Below are positions 24,987 to 34,222 of a stretch of 41,228 bases of DNA, one piece after another. Below the pieces are notes generated by a model that saw only the letters and a list, made by a program, of their open reading frames with translations, was not told where the DNA came from and searched no databases. Source of the DNA: Methyloversatilis universalis (GTDB taxonomy: Bacteria; Pseudomonadota; Gammaproteobacteria; Methylococcales; Methylococcaceae); assembly GCA_020723665.1 (NCBI GenBank), contig DYIL01000032.1, positions 1 to 41,228 of the forward strand, read 5' to 3'. The stretch's first letter is position 1. The number at the start of each line of letters is the position of its first letter. The translations under genes were made by a program, and so were the position numbers.

Positions 24987-27900
24987 TCACGCCCTGGCCC
25001 TCACCTTTTCCGCGCGGTAGTCCTCGATGGTGAGATTGCGCAGCTTGGAGGCGCGGCCGTCCTCGTTGTGCACGAAGCCCACGCTGGCGACGAAGGGCTC
25101 GATGATGTGGATCTTCTGCAGCGGCGTGACGATCAGGAGTTGCAGATTGAGCTGCTGGAACAGTTTCAATCCGTACTGGGCCGATTCGTCCGAGCCGCGG
25201 CCGAAGGCTTCGTCGATGACCACGAAGCGGAAGGAACGGGAGCGCACCGCGCCCCATTCCAGGCGGAACTGGTAGGCCAGGCTGGCGGCGAGGATGGTGT
25301 AGGCGAGTTTTTCCTTCTGTCCGCCCGATTTGCCGCCCGAGTCGGAGTAGTGCTCGTGTTCGGTTCCGTCGGCCCGCCAACGCTCCGAGGCGGCGAAGGT
25401 GAACCAGTTGCGGACGTCGGTGACCCTGGCTGTCCAGCGCCGGTCCATGTCGGCCTGTCCTTCGCGCCCCCGGAAACGCTCGATGATCTCCTTCACTTGC
25501 AGGAATTTCTCTTCCGAGTACTGGGCGTCGTCCGAGCCCGTCAACGCGCCTTCGGTGCATTTGCGCAAGGCGGACTGGAAGTCGCGCAGGTCGTTGTCTT
25601 GGGACAGCTGCGCTTCCAGCACGATGTAGCGGCCGGGGTTGTAGTCGATCTGATTGAGCGAGGCGTTGATCTGGGCGATCCGCTCCTTGATGGTCTCCCG
25701 CTCCCGGTTCAGTTGCGACTGGAAATTGGCGACCTCGCGGATGGTGTTTTCGTTGAGCAGTTCCTTGAAGCGCGCCTCGAAGCGGGGCAGGTCGTCGGCC
25801 TCCAGTTTCGCGAGCATCTCGCGGTACTCGTGAGCGGCTTCGATGGCGACGTCGACGTCCTGGGTTTCCAGCTTGTAGGCGTCCTTGTATTCGGCCATGG
25901 CTTTGATGATCTTGTCGCGCAGACGGCCGAGCTTGGCCTCCTCCGCGTCGATGCGCCCCTGCAGCCATTTGCGCATGTCCTGTTCGCGCGGGTCGCAGTT
26001 TTCGACTTCGAGGCGATGTTCGCCCAGGGCTTCCGCGCGCATCGCGTCCAGCGAAGGGAAGTGGGCCGGGTGGACGGCATTGGCCGGGTCGTCGAGCACG
26101 GCCTGGGTTTGCACGCGCAAGGCGTCGGCATCGTTCCTCCTCTGCACGGCCCGCGATCGATCGTCCCTGCGTTCGAGGAGACGGCGTTCGGTATCTTCCA
26201 GTGCGAGCGTCACGACGTTCAGCCGCTCGCCGAGTCGTTTGAGCACGTCCGAGGCCGCTTCGAGCCGGCGTTTTTCTTCGTGCAGCCGAGCCACTTCGCT
26301 CGCCAGCGGGCGCCAGTCGAGTTCGCGGAAGTCGCGGTAGACGTCGAGTTTGGACAGCGTCGTGAGGCGCGCGCGGATCGCCTTTTGTTCGGCTTCGAGA
26401 GCAGCGAGGCGGCTGCCCAGTTCGCCCAGCCGGGTTTCCAGCTGCCGTGCCCTGGATTCGAGGGTCGCGATCTTGGCGGCGTTGGTCCAGCCGAGCACGT
26501 AGCGGCTGCGGTCGTCCAGGCGGTGCCGGTCGTCCTTTTCGTGGCGCTCGCCAAGCGCCTTGATCTGGCCGGCGCGGGTAATGGCCTTGGGCTCGCGGCG
26601 GAATTGCTCCTGCGTGGCGCAGCAGGCGTAGTCGAAGCGGTGGGCGAGTTCGCGTTCCAGCCAGTCGTAAAAGGCCGAATCGGGCTTGACGGCGAGCTTG
26701 TGCACCAGCGAGTCGCGGTCGAGGCAGGGCAGCTCGCCGCGCTGGCTTTCCCGCACTCGGAAGTAAACCAGTCGCCCCTTGAGATGGGTGCGGTCCACCC
26801 ACTCCGCGACCCGGGCGTAATGGCCATCCGGCACCAGCATGGACAGGCCGAAGTTGCGCAGCAGCCGTTCCGCCGCGCCCTCCCATTCGCGCTCGTCCTC
26901 GCGTACCTGGATGAGCTCACCGGCGAAAGGCATCTCGTCCTCGGACAGGTTCAGCGCCCGGCACAGGGCGGCGCGCATGGCGATCTGCTGGGCGTCGATA
27001 TTGCTGCGGCGGGCCTTCAGGCTCTCGATCTCGTCCGTCAGCGCCTTGTGTTCCTCCCGGCCTTGGGCGAAGGCGAAGTGCACTTCGTTTTGCTCGTTCT
27101 GGAGCGCCGCTTCGCGGGCGTCGGCCTGCTCCTGCAGGGCGGCGAATTCGCGCCGCCGGGCGAAAAAGGCGTCGTCGTCTTCGGGCGGAACGAGGTCCAG
27201 GGAACGCACCAGCTCGGCGTAGTCCTCCGCTTTCTTGCGCCGCCGCGCCTGTTCTTCTTCCTTCTGGCGGATTTCCTCGCCGATCCGCGCGATGCGATCG
27301 CCCCCGTTCTCGGCGATGCTGCGGCGAAGTTCCCTCTCCTCGGCCTGCTGCCCTTGCTTTCGTTCTTCCAGCCGCGCCACCAGCGTATCGAGCCGCGCCA
27401 GTTCGTCGTCGAGGGAAGCGATACGTCTTTCAAGTAGGCCGAGTTTCAGACGTGCGAAGTAAGGCTTGAGCGCCTCGCGGCAGGCTCGCAGTTCCTCGCA
27501 GCGGGCGCCGATTTCCGTATGCCGGTCGCAATCGGCCACCAGCGGCGTGAGCAGCTCGACCTGGCGCTTGGCCTTGAGCACCGCTTCGTGGGCGCGGTTG
27601 AGGTCGTCGAAATGGGCGATCAGGGCGGTAATGCGCGGGGCGACGTCGAAAGGCTCCAGCATGTGGCCGCGCACGAAGTCGGTCAGGTTGCCCACCGATT
27701 TCATCGAAACCGTCTGGTGAAACAGTTCCAGCGCCTGTTCGTTGTCGATGCCGAAGCGGCGGCGGAACCAGGCGCCGTAAGGCGGGAAGCTGTCGAAGAT
27801 TTCGACGCCAGAGTTGCGCAACCGTTTGCGCAAGGCGCCGATGTCCGAGCCGAAATGGGCAAAATCCTGAGCGATGGACAGCGCGCGTTCGGCGCCGACG

Positions 27901-28361
27901 AAAAAGCGCGCGGGCTGACCCAGCGGTTCTTTCATCCAGAACACCTGGGCCAGGGTCACGGTCTGATCGTAGCCGGCGTTGTGGAACATGCCGAGGATCA
28001 CCGAGTAGCTGTTCTGGTCGCGCAGGGCGACGGGCTTGGCGGAGCCGGTCGTATCGCTGCGCTCGGACTTGTAATGGCCCAGCACATAGGAGCGCAGGGT
28101 GCGTTCCTTGCTGTCGGCTCCGGCCGCCTTGTTGTAGGCGATGCGATGAGCCGGCACCAGCAGCGTGGTCACCGCGTCGACCAAGGTGGATTTGCCGGAG
28201 CCGATGTCGCCGGTGAGCAAGGCATTCTTGCCGTCGAGACGCAACGTCCACACCCGGCCGTCGAACGTGCCCCAATTGAACACTTCCAGGCGGTGCAGAC
28301 GGTAACCGGTGAGCGTGTCGTCTCCGGTGAAATCCAGGCTCAGCGTTTCCATCTCAATCAT
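24987..28361 (-). CDS. jetC: Wadjet system SMC-like ATPase JetC
   Basis: A 1124-residue SMC/MukB-like protein. The head has Walker A GDIGSGKST (51-59), a signature KSGGQKEKLA near 1005 and Walker B FVVIDEAFGRG near 1045-1055. Between them run long coiled-coil arms with a hinge-like segment near the middle (VPDGHYARVAEWVDRTHLKGRLVYF). JetC extrudes DNA loops with JetA and JetB to detect small circular plasmids. It overlaps jetB by eight bases. High-GC codon bias produces long open frames on the opposite strand here, including one of 826 codons; these are shadows. Confidence 0.95.
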   Translation of the reverse strand: MIEMETLSLDFTGDDTLTGYRLHRLEVFNWGTFDGRVWTLRLDGKNALLTGDIGSGKSTLVDAVTTLLVPAHRIAYNKAAGADSKERTLRSYVLGHYKSERSDTTGSAKPVALRDQNSYSVILGMFHNAGYDQTVTLAQVFWMKEPLGQPARFFVGAERALSIAQDFAHFGSDIGALRKRLRNSGVEIFDSFPPYGAWFRRRFGIDNEQALELFHQTVSMKSVGNLTDFVRGHMLEPFDVAPRITALIAHFDDLNRAHEAVLKAKRQVELLTPLVADCDRHTEIGARCEELRACREALKPYFARLKLGLLERRIASLDDELARLDTLVARLEERKQGQQAEERELRRSIAENGGDRIARIGEEIRQKEEEQARRRKKAEDYAELVRSLDLVPPEDDDAFFARRREFAALQEQADAREAALQNEQNEVHFAFAQGREEHKALTDEIESLKARRSNIDAQQIAMRAALCRALNLSEDEMPFAGELIQVREDEREWEGAAERLLRNFGLSMLVPDGHYARVAEWVDRTHLKGRLVYFRVRESQRGELPCLDRDSLVHKLAVKPDSAFYDWLERELAHRFDYACCATQEQFRREPKAITRAGQIKALGERHEKDDRHRLDDRSRYVLGWTNAAKIATLESRARQLETRLGELGSRLAALEAEQKAIRARLTTLSKLDVYRDFRELDWRPLASEVARLHEEKRRLEAASDVLKRLGERLNVVTLALEDTERRLLERRDDRSRAVQRRNDADALRVQTQAVLDDPANAVHPAHFPSLDAMRAEALGEHRLEVENCDPREQDMRKWLQGRIDAEEAKLGRLRDKIIKAMAEYKDAYKLETQDVDVAIEAAHEYREMLAKLEADDLPRFEARFKELLNENTIREVANFQSQLNRERETIKERIAQINASLNQIDYNPGRYIVLEAQLSQDNDLRDFQSALRKCTEGALTGSDDAQYSEEKFLQVKEIIERFRGREGQADMDRRWTARVTDVRNWFTFAASERWRADGTEHEHYSDSGGKSGGQKEKLAYTILAASLAYQFRLEWGAVRSRSFRFVVIDEAFGRGSDESAQYGLKLFQQLNLQLLIVTPLQKIHIIEPFVASVGFVHNEDGRASKLRNLTIEDYRAEKVRARA

Positions 28362-28995
28362 TGTCTCGGTTGTCTTGTCGGTTTTCGAGCAGATGCGTCT
28401 TGTACGCGTCCAGTCGCCGATCGAATTCCGCCAGCCATTGCGCGTCGATGAAGGCCTTGAGGATGCGGCGCACCTCGAACATGGCTTCCTGCCCGGCAGC
28501 CGGCTTCAGGCGGCGCAGAAAGCCGAGCTCGACGATCTTGTTGAGATGCGCGTCGACCTGATCGATCAGTCTGACCTCGTTGCTGCCCTCGGGCAGGAAC
28601 ACCCGGATCAGCTCGACCGCCTCGCCGCGCGACAGGACCAGGCGGGTGTCGCCGCCGCTGGCGTCGAATTCGGCCAGCTTCTTGCGCAGCAAGGCCAGCA
28701 GCAGGCTGACCGGGAACGACAGCGGGCGCCGAGCGATCAGACGCGGCGTCTTGGCCGCGGCGTCGTCCTCGCCGTCGGCGCGCGAGCGCAGGAAAGCGTA
28801 GCCTTCGGCCTCGTCCAGCATCAGCTCCAGCCCGAGCACGGCCACGTAGTCGCGCACGCGGCCCTGGAGGTTGAGGAGCGCATTCCACAGCGCCGCGTCG
28901 CTTTCCTGGTAGATCACGCCCTTGAGCAGCGGCACCACCAGGGCCGACAGCTCGGGCGCGGCGTTGTTCGGCGTTTCGATGTCTTGTTCCGCCAT
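28354..28995 (-). CDS. jetB: Wadjet system subunit JetB (DUF4194, MukE-like)
   Basis: A 213-residue winged-helix-type protein of the DUF4194/JetB family (LVVPLLKGVIYQESDAALWNALL, VRDYVAVLGLELMLDEAEGYAFLR, SFPVSLLLALLRKKLAEFD). It corresponds to MukE/kleisin-associated KITE proteins and links JetA and JetC. The open frame extends 59 codons upstream through jetA sequence, but the ATG at 28995 starts two bases after the jetA stop and fits the family. It overlaps jetC by eight bases. Lysine/arginine residues near the C-terminus could contact DNA. Confidence 0.93.
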   Translation of the reverse strand: MAEQDIETPNNAAPELSALVVPLLKGVIYQESDAALWNALLNLQGRVRDYVAVLGLELMLDEAEGYAFLRSRADGEDDAAAKTPRLIARRPLSFPVSLLLALLRKKLAEFDASGGDTRLVLSRGEAVELIRVFLPEGSNEVRLIDQVDAHLNKIVELGFLRRLKPAAGQEAMFEVRRILKAFIDAQWLAEFDRRLDAYKTHLLENRQDNRDND

Positions 28996-28997
28996 CC

Positions 28998-30440
28998 TTA
29001 TCTCACAAAAATCACCCGCGGTAGCCGGGCCTGTTTCAGGCGTCCGTCGTCGTGCTGCCAGACGATGATCTCGGTCACCTCTTCGTCCACCAAGGACTTG
29101 AAGGTTTCGCCCGCCAACTGCAAGTAGGTGACCAGTTCGGCAAGGCCCTGCTTCAAGGGGTATTTCTCGCACAGCTCGCCTAAGGTAATCTGCGAGCGTT
29201 CCTGCAAGGCATGGCGGATGTGGCGCGACAGCGCCGTTTTGTCGATGACCACCTGGGAGAACAGCGCGGCGGCATCCACCTCGGCGTCGGCCGTTTCCAG
29301 AGCGAGGTCAGCGATGCGCGGTTTGACTGGCGGGACGTAGAGCGGCCTTTCCATGGGCAGCTCGATGGTCGCGGCGGTATCGGCGACGGTCATCATGTCG
29401 CCCGTGGGCGGCGAGTCCCTAAGCTCCAGCGCCTTGGTCTCGATGTTGCGGAGGATATCCATGATGCGCCGGTTCTCGAGCCAGGCTTTGTCGTCCAAAA
29501 AACGTCGCAGCTGCTGTGAAAGCTGGGCGACCGTGCGCTGAGTGTGCTCGCCCGCTTCCAACCAGTCGTAGTGAATGCGGCGGATGCGAGCGTCCGGCCG
29601 GAGCTCTGCCACTGGCGGCAGGCACAGCACCCGGTCCAGCAGTTCCGTCAGTTCCTCCTGGCGGCGGTTGGACATGAGGAAATCCCAGAAAGCGCGGAAG
29701 CTCCGGCCCTGATCCGAGTCGGCGATGGCGTCGCGCTCGCCCATGATCTCTTCCAGCAGCGCGCCCTTGCCGCCGTCCCACAGAGCGATGCGCTCCCGCA
29801 CCCGCCGGTCCAGCGCGCGGAAATTGTGCTCGACTTCGCGAAAATCGGTGAGGAGTTCGCGGGCCAGCGCCATGAACTGCTGGAAGCGGTCCTTGAGCGC
29901 CGTGTCGTCCAGCAGGGGGATGTCGCCGGAGAGGACGCGCGCGATTTCGGCGTCGATCTCGTCGCGCCGCTTGTGGAGTTCCGCGATGCGCGCCTCGGGG
30001 TCGGTCTCGGAGCCTTCGCTCATCTGCTTGAGCAGTTCGAACAAGGTAAGCAGCCGCGATTCCGTGCCGACGAAGGTGCGTTCGGTCAGGGTGCCCAGCC
30101 AGGCGATCGCTTTTTCGGTGGAAGGCGTCAGATCGAAGTGCGGTTCGTCCGAGCCTTGAACGTAGAACTTCCGCAGCCAGGCCTTGTCGTTGCCGGCCCA
30201 GTCGTTCAGGTATTCGAGCGCAGGTTTAGGGAAGACGTTCTCCCCCAGCCGTTCGCGCAGCCCGAACAGCTCGTCCTCCAGCGCTTCCACCAGATCCGCC
30301 TGCGCCATCACCCGCACATTGGGCACGACGAACACCCGATGCAGAAAACTCGCCACCAGCGGCGCGTGATCCGAGCGCAGCAAACGCCAGGCCGGGTGGT
30401 TCTGGCGAAGGAGGTCGAGGGTGGTGAAATCCAAACTCAT
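28998..30440 (-). CDS. jetA: Wadjet system kleisin-like subunit JetA (DUF3375)
   Basis: A 480-residue protein matching DUF3375, the JetA subunit of type I Wadjet: LDLLRQNHPAWRLLRSDHAPLVASFL at the N-terminus, KAIAWLGTLTERTFVGTESRLLTLFELLKQM, then a helical middle and a winged C-terminal part (LGELCEKYPLKQGLAELVTYLQL). It plays the kleisin role, bridging the JetC heads. It is the first gene of the operon jetA-jetB-jetC-jetD. Length and order match type I systems. Confidence 0.94.
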   Translation of the reverse strand: MSLDFTTLDLLRQNHPAWRLLRSDHAPLVASFLHRVFVVPNVRVMAQADLVEALEDELFGLRERLGENVFPKPALEYLNDWAGNDKAWLRKFYVQGSDEPHFDLTPSTEKAIAWLGTLTERTFVGTESRLLTLFELLKQMSEGSETDPEARIAELHKRRDEIDAEIARVLSGDIPLLDDTALKDRFQQFMALARELLTDFREVEHNFRALDRRVRERIALWDGGKGALLEEIMGERDAIADSDQGRSFRAFWDFLMSNRRQEELTELLDRVLCLPPVAELRPDARIRRIHYDWLEAGEHTQRTVAQLSQQLRRFLDDKAWLENRRIMDILRNIETKALELRDSPPTGDMMTVADTAATIELPMERPLYVPPVKPRIADLALETADAEVDAAALFSQVVIDKTALSRHIRHALQERSQITLGELCEKYPLKQGLAELVTYLQLAGETFKSLVDEEVTEIIVWQHDDGRLKQARLPRVIFVR

Positions 30441-30497
30441 GTCTACAGGCCGTGAAAGCGCTCGGTCGATGGTTGCAGTCCGGTGGGACTGCCCGTC

Positions 30498-31481
30498 TTA
30501 GGGCATGGCGATACCGGCCCGGGCGGCGATTTTTCCGGCAAGGCGTTTAAAGTCGTTGTAACAGTCGAGGACCGCTTCTTGATGGGAGCCGATGGCGCCA
30601 TCGGCCGACTTCAGAAAAAACATCGGCTTGCGGGCGTCCATCGCCATGGGCATCAGGCTGCGGTAATGCCTGAGCAAGGCAAGATTGTGAGGATCATCCG
30701 CAACGCTGGGGCTGTTTGCAGAGGACTCATCCAGTACCGCTTCACGATAAACCGAAGGAATACGTGCCATCCAGCGCTGATAGGCCTTGACCGGCCGGCT
30801 GTCGCGTATGCTGTGTTGCATGACGACATAGCCGACCGGCTGCATCGAGCCGCTGGGCATGGGGACGTCTTGCGGCGCTTTCGGCAGCAGCTCCGCCCAA
30901 ACCTCGCGCCATTCCCGCAGCGTGGGTCCCAAGTTCTTGAGACCCTGCAGGGAAAAGAGATCCGGAGCCAGCGGCAGGACCACAAGATCGGAAGCGATGA
31001 GCGCCGAGCGGTTGATGGCGCCCAGATTGGGGCCGACATCGACGAGAACGATTTGCGCTCCCCAGGTACTCCCTTCCAGAATGAGCCGGTGGAAAGCCGT
31101 CATGGTGCGGAAGGCCGATTCGTCGCGGTTGTGGCAACGCGGCCAGGCATCCGAGAGTTTGTCTTCGAAGCGGGAAAGCCCCAAGTCGCCGGCGATGAGC
31201 CCTAAATTACCGGTGATTTTTTCGACATGCGGCGAAGCAATGTCGCCGATGCCGCGCAGAATGGGGCGGATGATCCCATACACGGTTTGCGGGTGGTCAT
31301 CATTGGGCCACAGTTCTTCCAGGCGATTTTCGTCCAGGAACATGGCCGTCAGATTGGCCTGCGGGTCGAAATCCACCGCCAGGGTTCTAACGCCGCGGTC
31401 AGCCAGCATCCATGCCAGATGATACACCAGCGATGTTTTGCCGACGCCGCCCTTGTTGTTGAAAAATGCCACGGTTTTCAT
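30498..31481 (-). CDS. ParA/MinD-family ATPase
   Basis: A 327-residue ATPase starting MKTVAFFNNKGGVGKTSLVY with a deviant Walker A (KGGVGKT, residues 10-16), Walker A' VDFDPQANLT and a Walker B-like IVLVDVGPNLGAINRSAL. It is longer than standard chromosomal ParA and has a distinct C-terminal part (SLMPMAMDARKPMFFLKSADG). No parB or parS is nearby. It overlaps the AlbA_2 gene by four bases and lies just downstream of it, so the two form one transcription unit beside the Wadjet operon. Roles in plasmid partitioning or in defence are both possible; the context favours defence. Confidence 0.9.
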   Translation of the reverse strand: MKTVAFFNNKGGVGKTSLVYHLAWMLADRGVRTLAVDFDPQANLTAMFLDENRLEELWPNDDHPQTVYGIIRPILRGIGDIASPHVEKITGNLGLIAGDLGLSRFEDKLSDAWPRCHNRDESAFRTMTAFHRLILEGSTWGAQIVLVDVGPNLGAINRSALIASDLVVLPLAPDLFSLQGLKNLGPTLREWREVWAELLPKAPQDVPMPSGSMQPVGYVVMQHSIRDSRPVKAYQRWMARIPSVYREAVLDESSANSPSVADDPHNLALLRHYRSLMPMAMDARKPMFFLKSADGAIGSHQEAVLDCYNDFKRLAGKIAARAGIAMP

Positions 31482-32665
31482 GTCGCTCTCCGATACACCT
31501 TGACCAGTACCGTGTGCGGGTCGGAGAAGTCGAACTGGGCCGGCAGATTGCCGTTCTGCGCGAGCAGCGCCTGCGCGCGTTCAACGCCATAGCCGAAACG
31601 ATTCACGAATCCCAGCGATTTCATGGCTTCCGCGATGATCGGATTGCGGTAGCTGTTGCGAGTGGGGAAATTCTCCGGCGTGGCCTCGCCGTACAACCCG
31701 CCCGGACTCAGGATTTCGACATGATCACTGAACCAATAGAAGCGGATGGGGGCGTTGCTCTCATAGTTACGGTGCATCACGGCATTCATCAGTAGCTCCC
31801 GTAGCGCCCATTCGGGGTAATCGGGCACCAATTTTTCCTCGAAACCGCCTACCGTATGAAGCCTGGTTTGGATGAGCAGTCTTACGCGGCTTTCGAGCTC
31901 GTGCAGAATGGCGTGCAAGTCACCGGAGATTTCGGCCTGATCCTCGGGCACATCGGTCAAATCAGTACTCGGCAGCTTTAGATATTGCACATAAGCGCCC
32001 GGAAGGAAAAAGCGCGGGTTCTTGCCGAACAAAAGAATGCCCGCATGGGTAGGACAGTGGCGTTCGGTATCGAACAAGCGGAGGGCCGCCAGCTGGTGTT
32101 CGATGGGCCTGTGATTGGCCAAGACCGTTTCAGGGTCTATGGTCTCACGGCGGTAGGCGTCAAATTGCCCCAAGGCGATGTCGTTGAGCCTCGCTTCCAG
32201 GCACGGGCGGGCATCGAAGGAGCGTGCCAGCGCTGTCCGGCGCTCGGATAACAAACGTTCTTCCTGCTCATTGGCAAGGCCTTTGCGCGGTCCGACGCGG
32301 ATATGGACCCGCCCCTTGTACCTTACGGGGGGCAAGTCGGAGGGCAACACCTCGACGACCGCCACATCGCCGCCCTGCAATGCAAACTTGAATACATTCA
32401 TTGCTGGTTGCGGCAGGATGTTCCCATCGGAACGGATGGCGCCGAGATTCTTGAGCAACTCGTCGGTAACGGTCAGTCCTGAAAGAGATCCGTCGTCATT
32501 GACCCCTATCAGGAGATAGCCGGGACGGCGATGGCCGGGGAGGTCGTTGGCGAAGGCACAGATGGCTTGGCCGAATTTGTCGGTATCCGACGTCGATCGG
32601 GTTCGTTCGATGCGGTCGGATTCGAGATCCGATAGCAGTGCGAGCAGTTCATCTTGACCTAACAT
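31478..32665 (-). CDS. AlbA_2/Schlafen-like nucleic-acid-binding protein with ATPase-like C-terminal domain
   Basis: A 395-residue protein. The N-terminal half is an AlbA_2 (Schlafen-related) domain: ESDRIERTRSTSDTDKFGQAI, then YLLIGVNDDGSLSGL. The C-terminal half has ELLMNAVMHRNY, the N-box of the HATPase_c_4 (GHKL-like) domain usual in these proteins, followed by VEILSPGGLYG. Schlafen-like AlbA_2 domains are known from prokaryotic immune systems and transcriptional regulators. It overlaps the ParA-like gene by four bases. Its place next to Wadjet and a type III restriction system suggests a further defence module, but a regulator role is equally possible from sequence. Confidence 0.88.
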   Translation of the reverse strand: MLGQDELLALLSDLESDRIERTRSTSDTDKFGQAICAFANDLPGHRRPGYLLIGVNDDGSLSGLTVTDELLKNLGAIRSDGNILPQPAMNVFKFALQGGDVAVVEVLPSDLPPVRYKGRVHIRVGPRKGLANEQEERLLSERRTALARSFDARPCLEARLNDIALGQFDAYRRETIDPETVLANHRPIEHQLAALRLFDTERHCPTHAGILLFGKNPRFFLPGAYVQYLKLPSTDLTDVPEDQAEISGDLHAILHELESRVRLLIQTRLHTVGGFEEKLVPDYPEWALRELLMNAVMHRNYESNAPIRFYWFSDHVEILSPGGLYGEATPENFPTRNSYRNPIIAEAMKSLGFVNRFGYGVERAQALLAQNGNLPAQFDFSDPHTVLVKVYRRAT

Positions 32666-32948
32666 GCTTTGGTCCTCCGACGCTTCGTTTGCCTAAGCCT
32701 GCTGGAAAGATTTCTTTGCGTTGGCGTATAGGGTTCATCCGGCCCGAAATCAAAACAACCATTCTAAGGAGAAATCGCGAAATTATCTCTTTGAGTTGCG
32801 GGCTATTCGATTAGCCGCCGAAGGATTGCTCGACTGGCGCGAGCGCAGGCGAATGCCCGTTCCCAAGGTTGCCATCGGGCAGATCATCGAGCGGGGCGCC
32901 GGTCCGATTACGTCGCCATTCCGGTAGGCGCAGGGCGCGTCTCGGCAT

Positions 32949-33617
32949 TCAACGCGCTCCGGTGATCGTGACGGTTTTCTGGGTCCGGCAGGTGTCGCGG
33001 ATGTTCTCGCAGCGGGTAAAGGCGTGGGTGTTCCTGTCGAAGCAAACGATGACCTCGTCTAGGGTCTTGGCGCTGCTTCTTTGGCCGTTCGCGCCGCAGG
33101 ACAGCACGATTTCGTCCTCGTCGAGTCCTGGATTCTTGTCCATAAATAAGCGCTCGATCTCTTCCGCTTCGGCGATTTCGGCTAGTCTCGGCAAATTCAG
33201 TTTCCGGTAAAGCGTTTCGGTCAGCTCGAAATACTCGCTGCGGGGTAGCGCCGTGCAGGTTCCGTGGGCCTTCCACTCGTGACGGATAAGAAAATCCGAC
33301 GGCATGAAGGCGTGAATCCTGTGTTTATCGATGCGGTCCGGGCGTCCGCCGTTTCGACATTCGCGCGGAGCATCATTTTCACACTGAGGCCAAAGCCCGT
33401 GGACGATGAACCGGCGGTTTTCCCGACACTGCGGCTCGTCCTGGAGACCGGGGTGGGAACGGCAGAACTCCGGCGACCACGACAGGGCCAGTGCGTAATA
33501 TTTGAATTTGCCGGCCACATCGTTTCGACAGGCGTGTTCGTCTTCCGGGCTCCAGTCGGCATAAGCCGATAAAGCCGGAAGACTGAGCAGAGAAAAGATA
33601 ATCCCCTTGATACTCAC
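32949..33617 (-). CDS. secreted ribonuclease T2
   Basis: A 222-residue RNase T2 with a signal peptide of about 20 residues (cleavage after SAYA). The two active-site segments are FIVHGLWPQ (70-78, catalytic H73) and HEWKAHGTC (113-121, with H113, E114, K116 and H118). Eight or more cysteines can form disulfides. It cleaves single-stranded RNA in the periplasm or outside the cell, probably for nutrient use. It is monocistronic, and a MITE-like repeat begins 30 bases upstream of its start, so that repeat forms most of its 5' region. Confidence 0.94.
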   Translation of the reverse strand: MSIKGIIFSLLSLPALSAYADWSPEDEHACRNDVAGKFKYYALALSWSPEFCRSHPGLQDEPQCRENRRFIVHGLWPQCENDAPRECRNGGRPDRIDKHRIHAFMPSDFLIRHEWKAHGTCTALPRSEYFELTETLYRKLNLPRLAEIAEAEEIERLFMDKNPGLDEDEIVLSCGANGQRSSAKTLDEVIVCFDRNTHAFTRCENIRDTCRTQKTVTITGAR

Positions 33618-33646
33618 GATTTCTTCCGAAAAAGCAAAGCCAGCCG

Positions 33647-33889
33647 TTGAGGAAACTCTGAATAAGCCCTCTCCCGCTGGGACAAACCTGTCCTGAGCCT
33701 GTCCTGAGCTGGTCGAAGGGCCGTGCTTCGCACGTTAGCGTTCGCTCCCGGCGAACGGGTGCACGCGTAAGCGCCGCTTGGGCTCCCAACAGGGAAAGTG
33801 CGGCGTGACTGGGTTGGGTGAGAGCCTTTTGGATCCAACAGTTGCACTGTTCGCTTTTCCCACCGGAAACTTAATCAGAGCTTCCTTAA
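33647..33889. repeat. MITE-like repeat, copy B (longest)
   Basis: The element is bounded by TTGAGGAAACTCTGAATAAG on the left and its approximate inverse CTTAATCAGAGCTTCCTTAA on the right, 243 bases in all. Inside are CCTGTCCTGAGCTGGTCGAAGGG and several CTGTCCTGAG repeats. No gene is present. It lies in the RNase T2 upstream region. The remaining 33890-34061 precedes the oxidase operon and shows no clear promoter. Confidence 0.75.
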
Positions 33890-34061
33890 AACGGCCATGT
33901 CCGAACGATGGTAAATAAATGGGTTTTCTACCTCAGTCCGCCCAATCTCATTCATTGCAGGTTGCCTGGACTATGCCAACGGAATAAGGCTTGCGTTTGA
34001 CCGACAGGCGGGGCACACTCCATAAGTGTTGAGGTACGGCTAATTTGTCAAGGGTACAAAT

Positions 34062-34214
34062 GTGGACATCAAGAATAAAGAAGAAAGTTTTGATCCCTCG
34101 AAATTCACGCCGGTCGGCACCTGGACGCTGCTCTGCTTGATCATCGCCGGCATGGCGGTCGCCTGGCTGTTCCTTTACTTCGGCGTATTTCTGCCGCGCG
34201 GCGGCGTGCAGTGA
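34062..34214 (+). CDS. small membrane subunit of the B-type oxidase (CoxIIa-like)
   Basis: A 50-residue protein from a GTG start, read directly: a charged N-terminus (MDIKNKEESFDPSKF) and one transmembrane helix (WTLLCLIIAGMAVAWLFLYF). Small single-helix subunits of this kind accompany ba3-type oxidases. AAGGG lies about eight bases upstream. The stop is eight bases before the CoxB ATG, so it is the first gene of the operon. Its role is inferred from position and size. Confidence 0.75.
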   Translation: MDIKNKEESFDPSKFTPVGTWTLLCLIIAGMAVAWLFLYFGVFLPRGGVQ

Positions 34215-34222
34215 GGTGAGCC

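Noticed and set aside
24805..26886. 693-codon minus-strand frame overlapping jetC
   Set aside because: It reads jetC in another phase, is highly rich in arginine, proline and glycine, and shows no domain.
24957..27437. 826-codon open frame on the plus strand
   Set aside because: It is entirely antisense to jetC, whose product has complete ABC-head motifs. Long opposite-strand frames are common in GC-rich genes.
30498..31481. chromosome or plasmid partition locus
   Set aside because: The ATPase is ParA-like, but there is no ParB gene nor repeated parS-like site nearby, and the operon partner is an AlbA_2 protein.
32721..32927. 68-codon frame with LAAEGLLDWRERRRMPVPKV, possibly antitoxin-like
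   Set aside because: The likeness to Phd/YefM-type C-termini is weak, no start or ribosome binding site is convincing, and there is no toxin partner. It could be a decayed gene, but I cannot support it.
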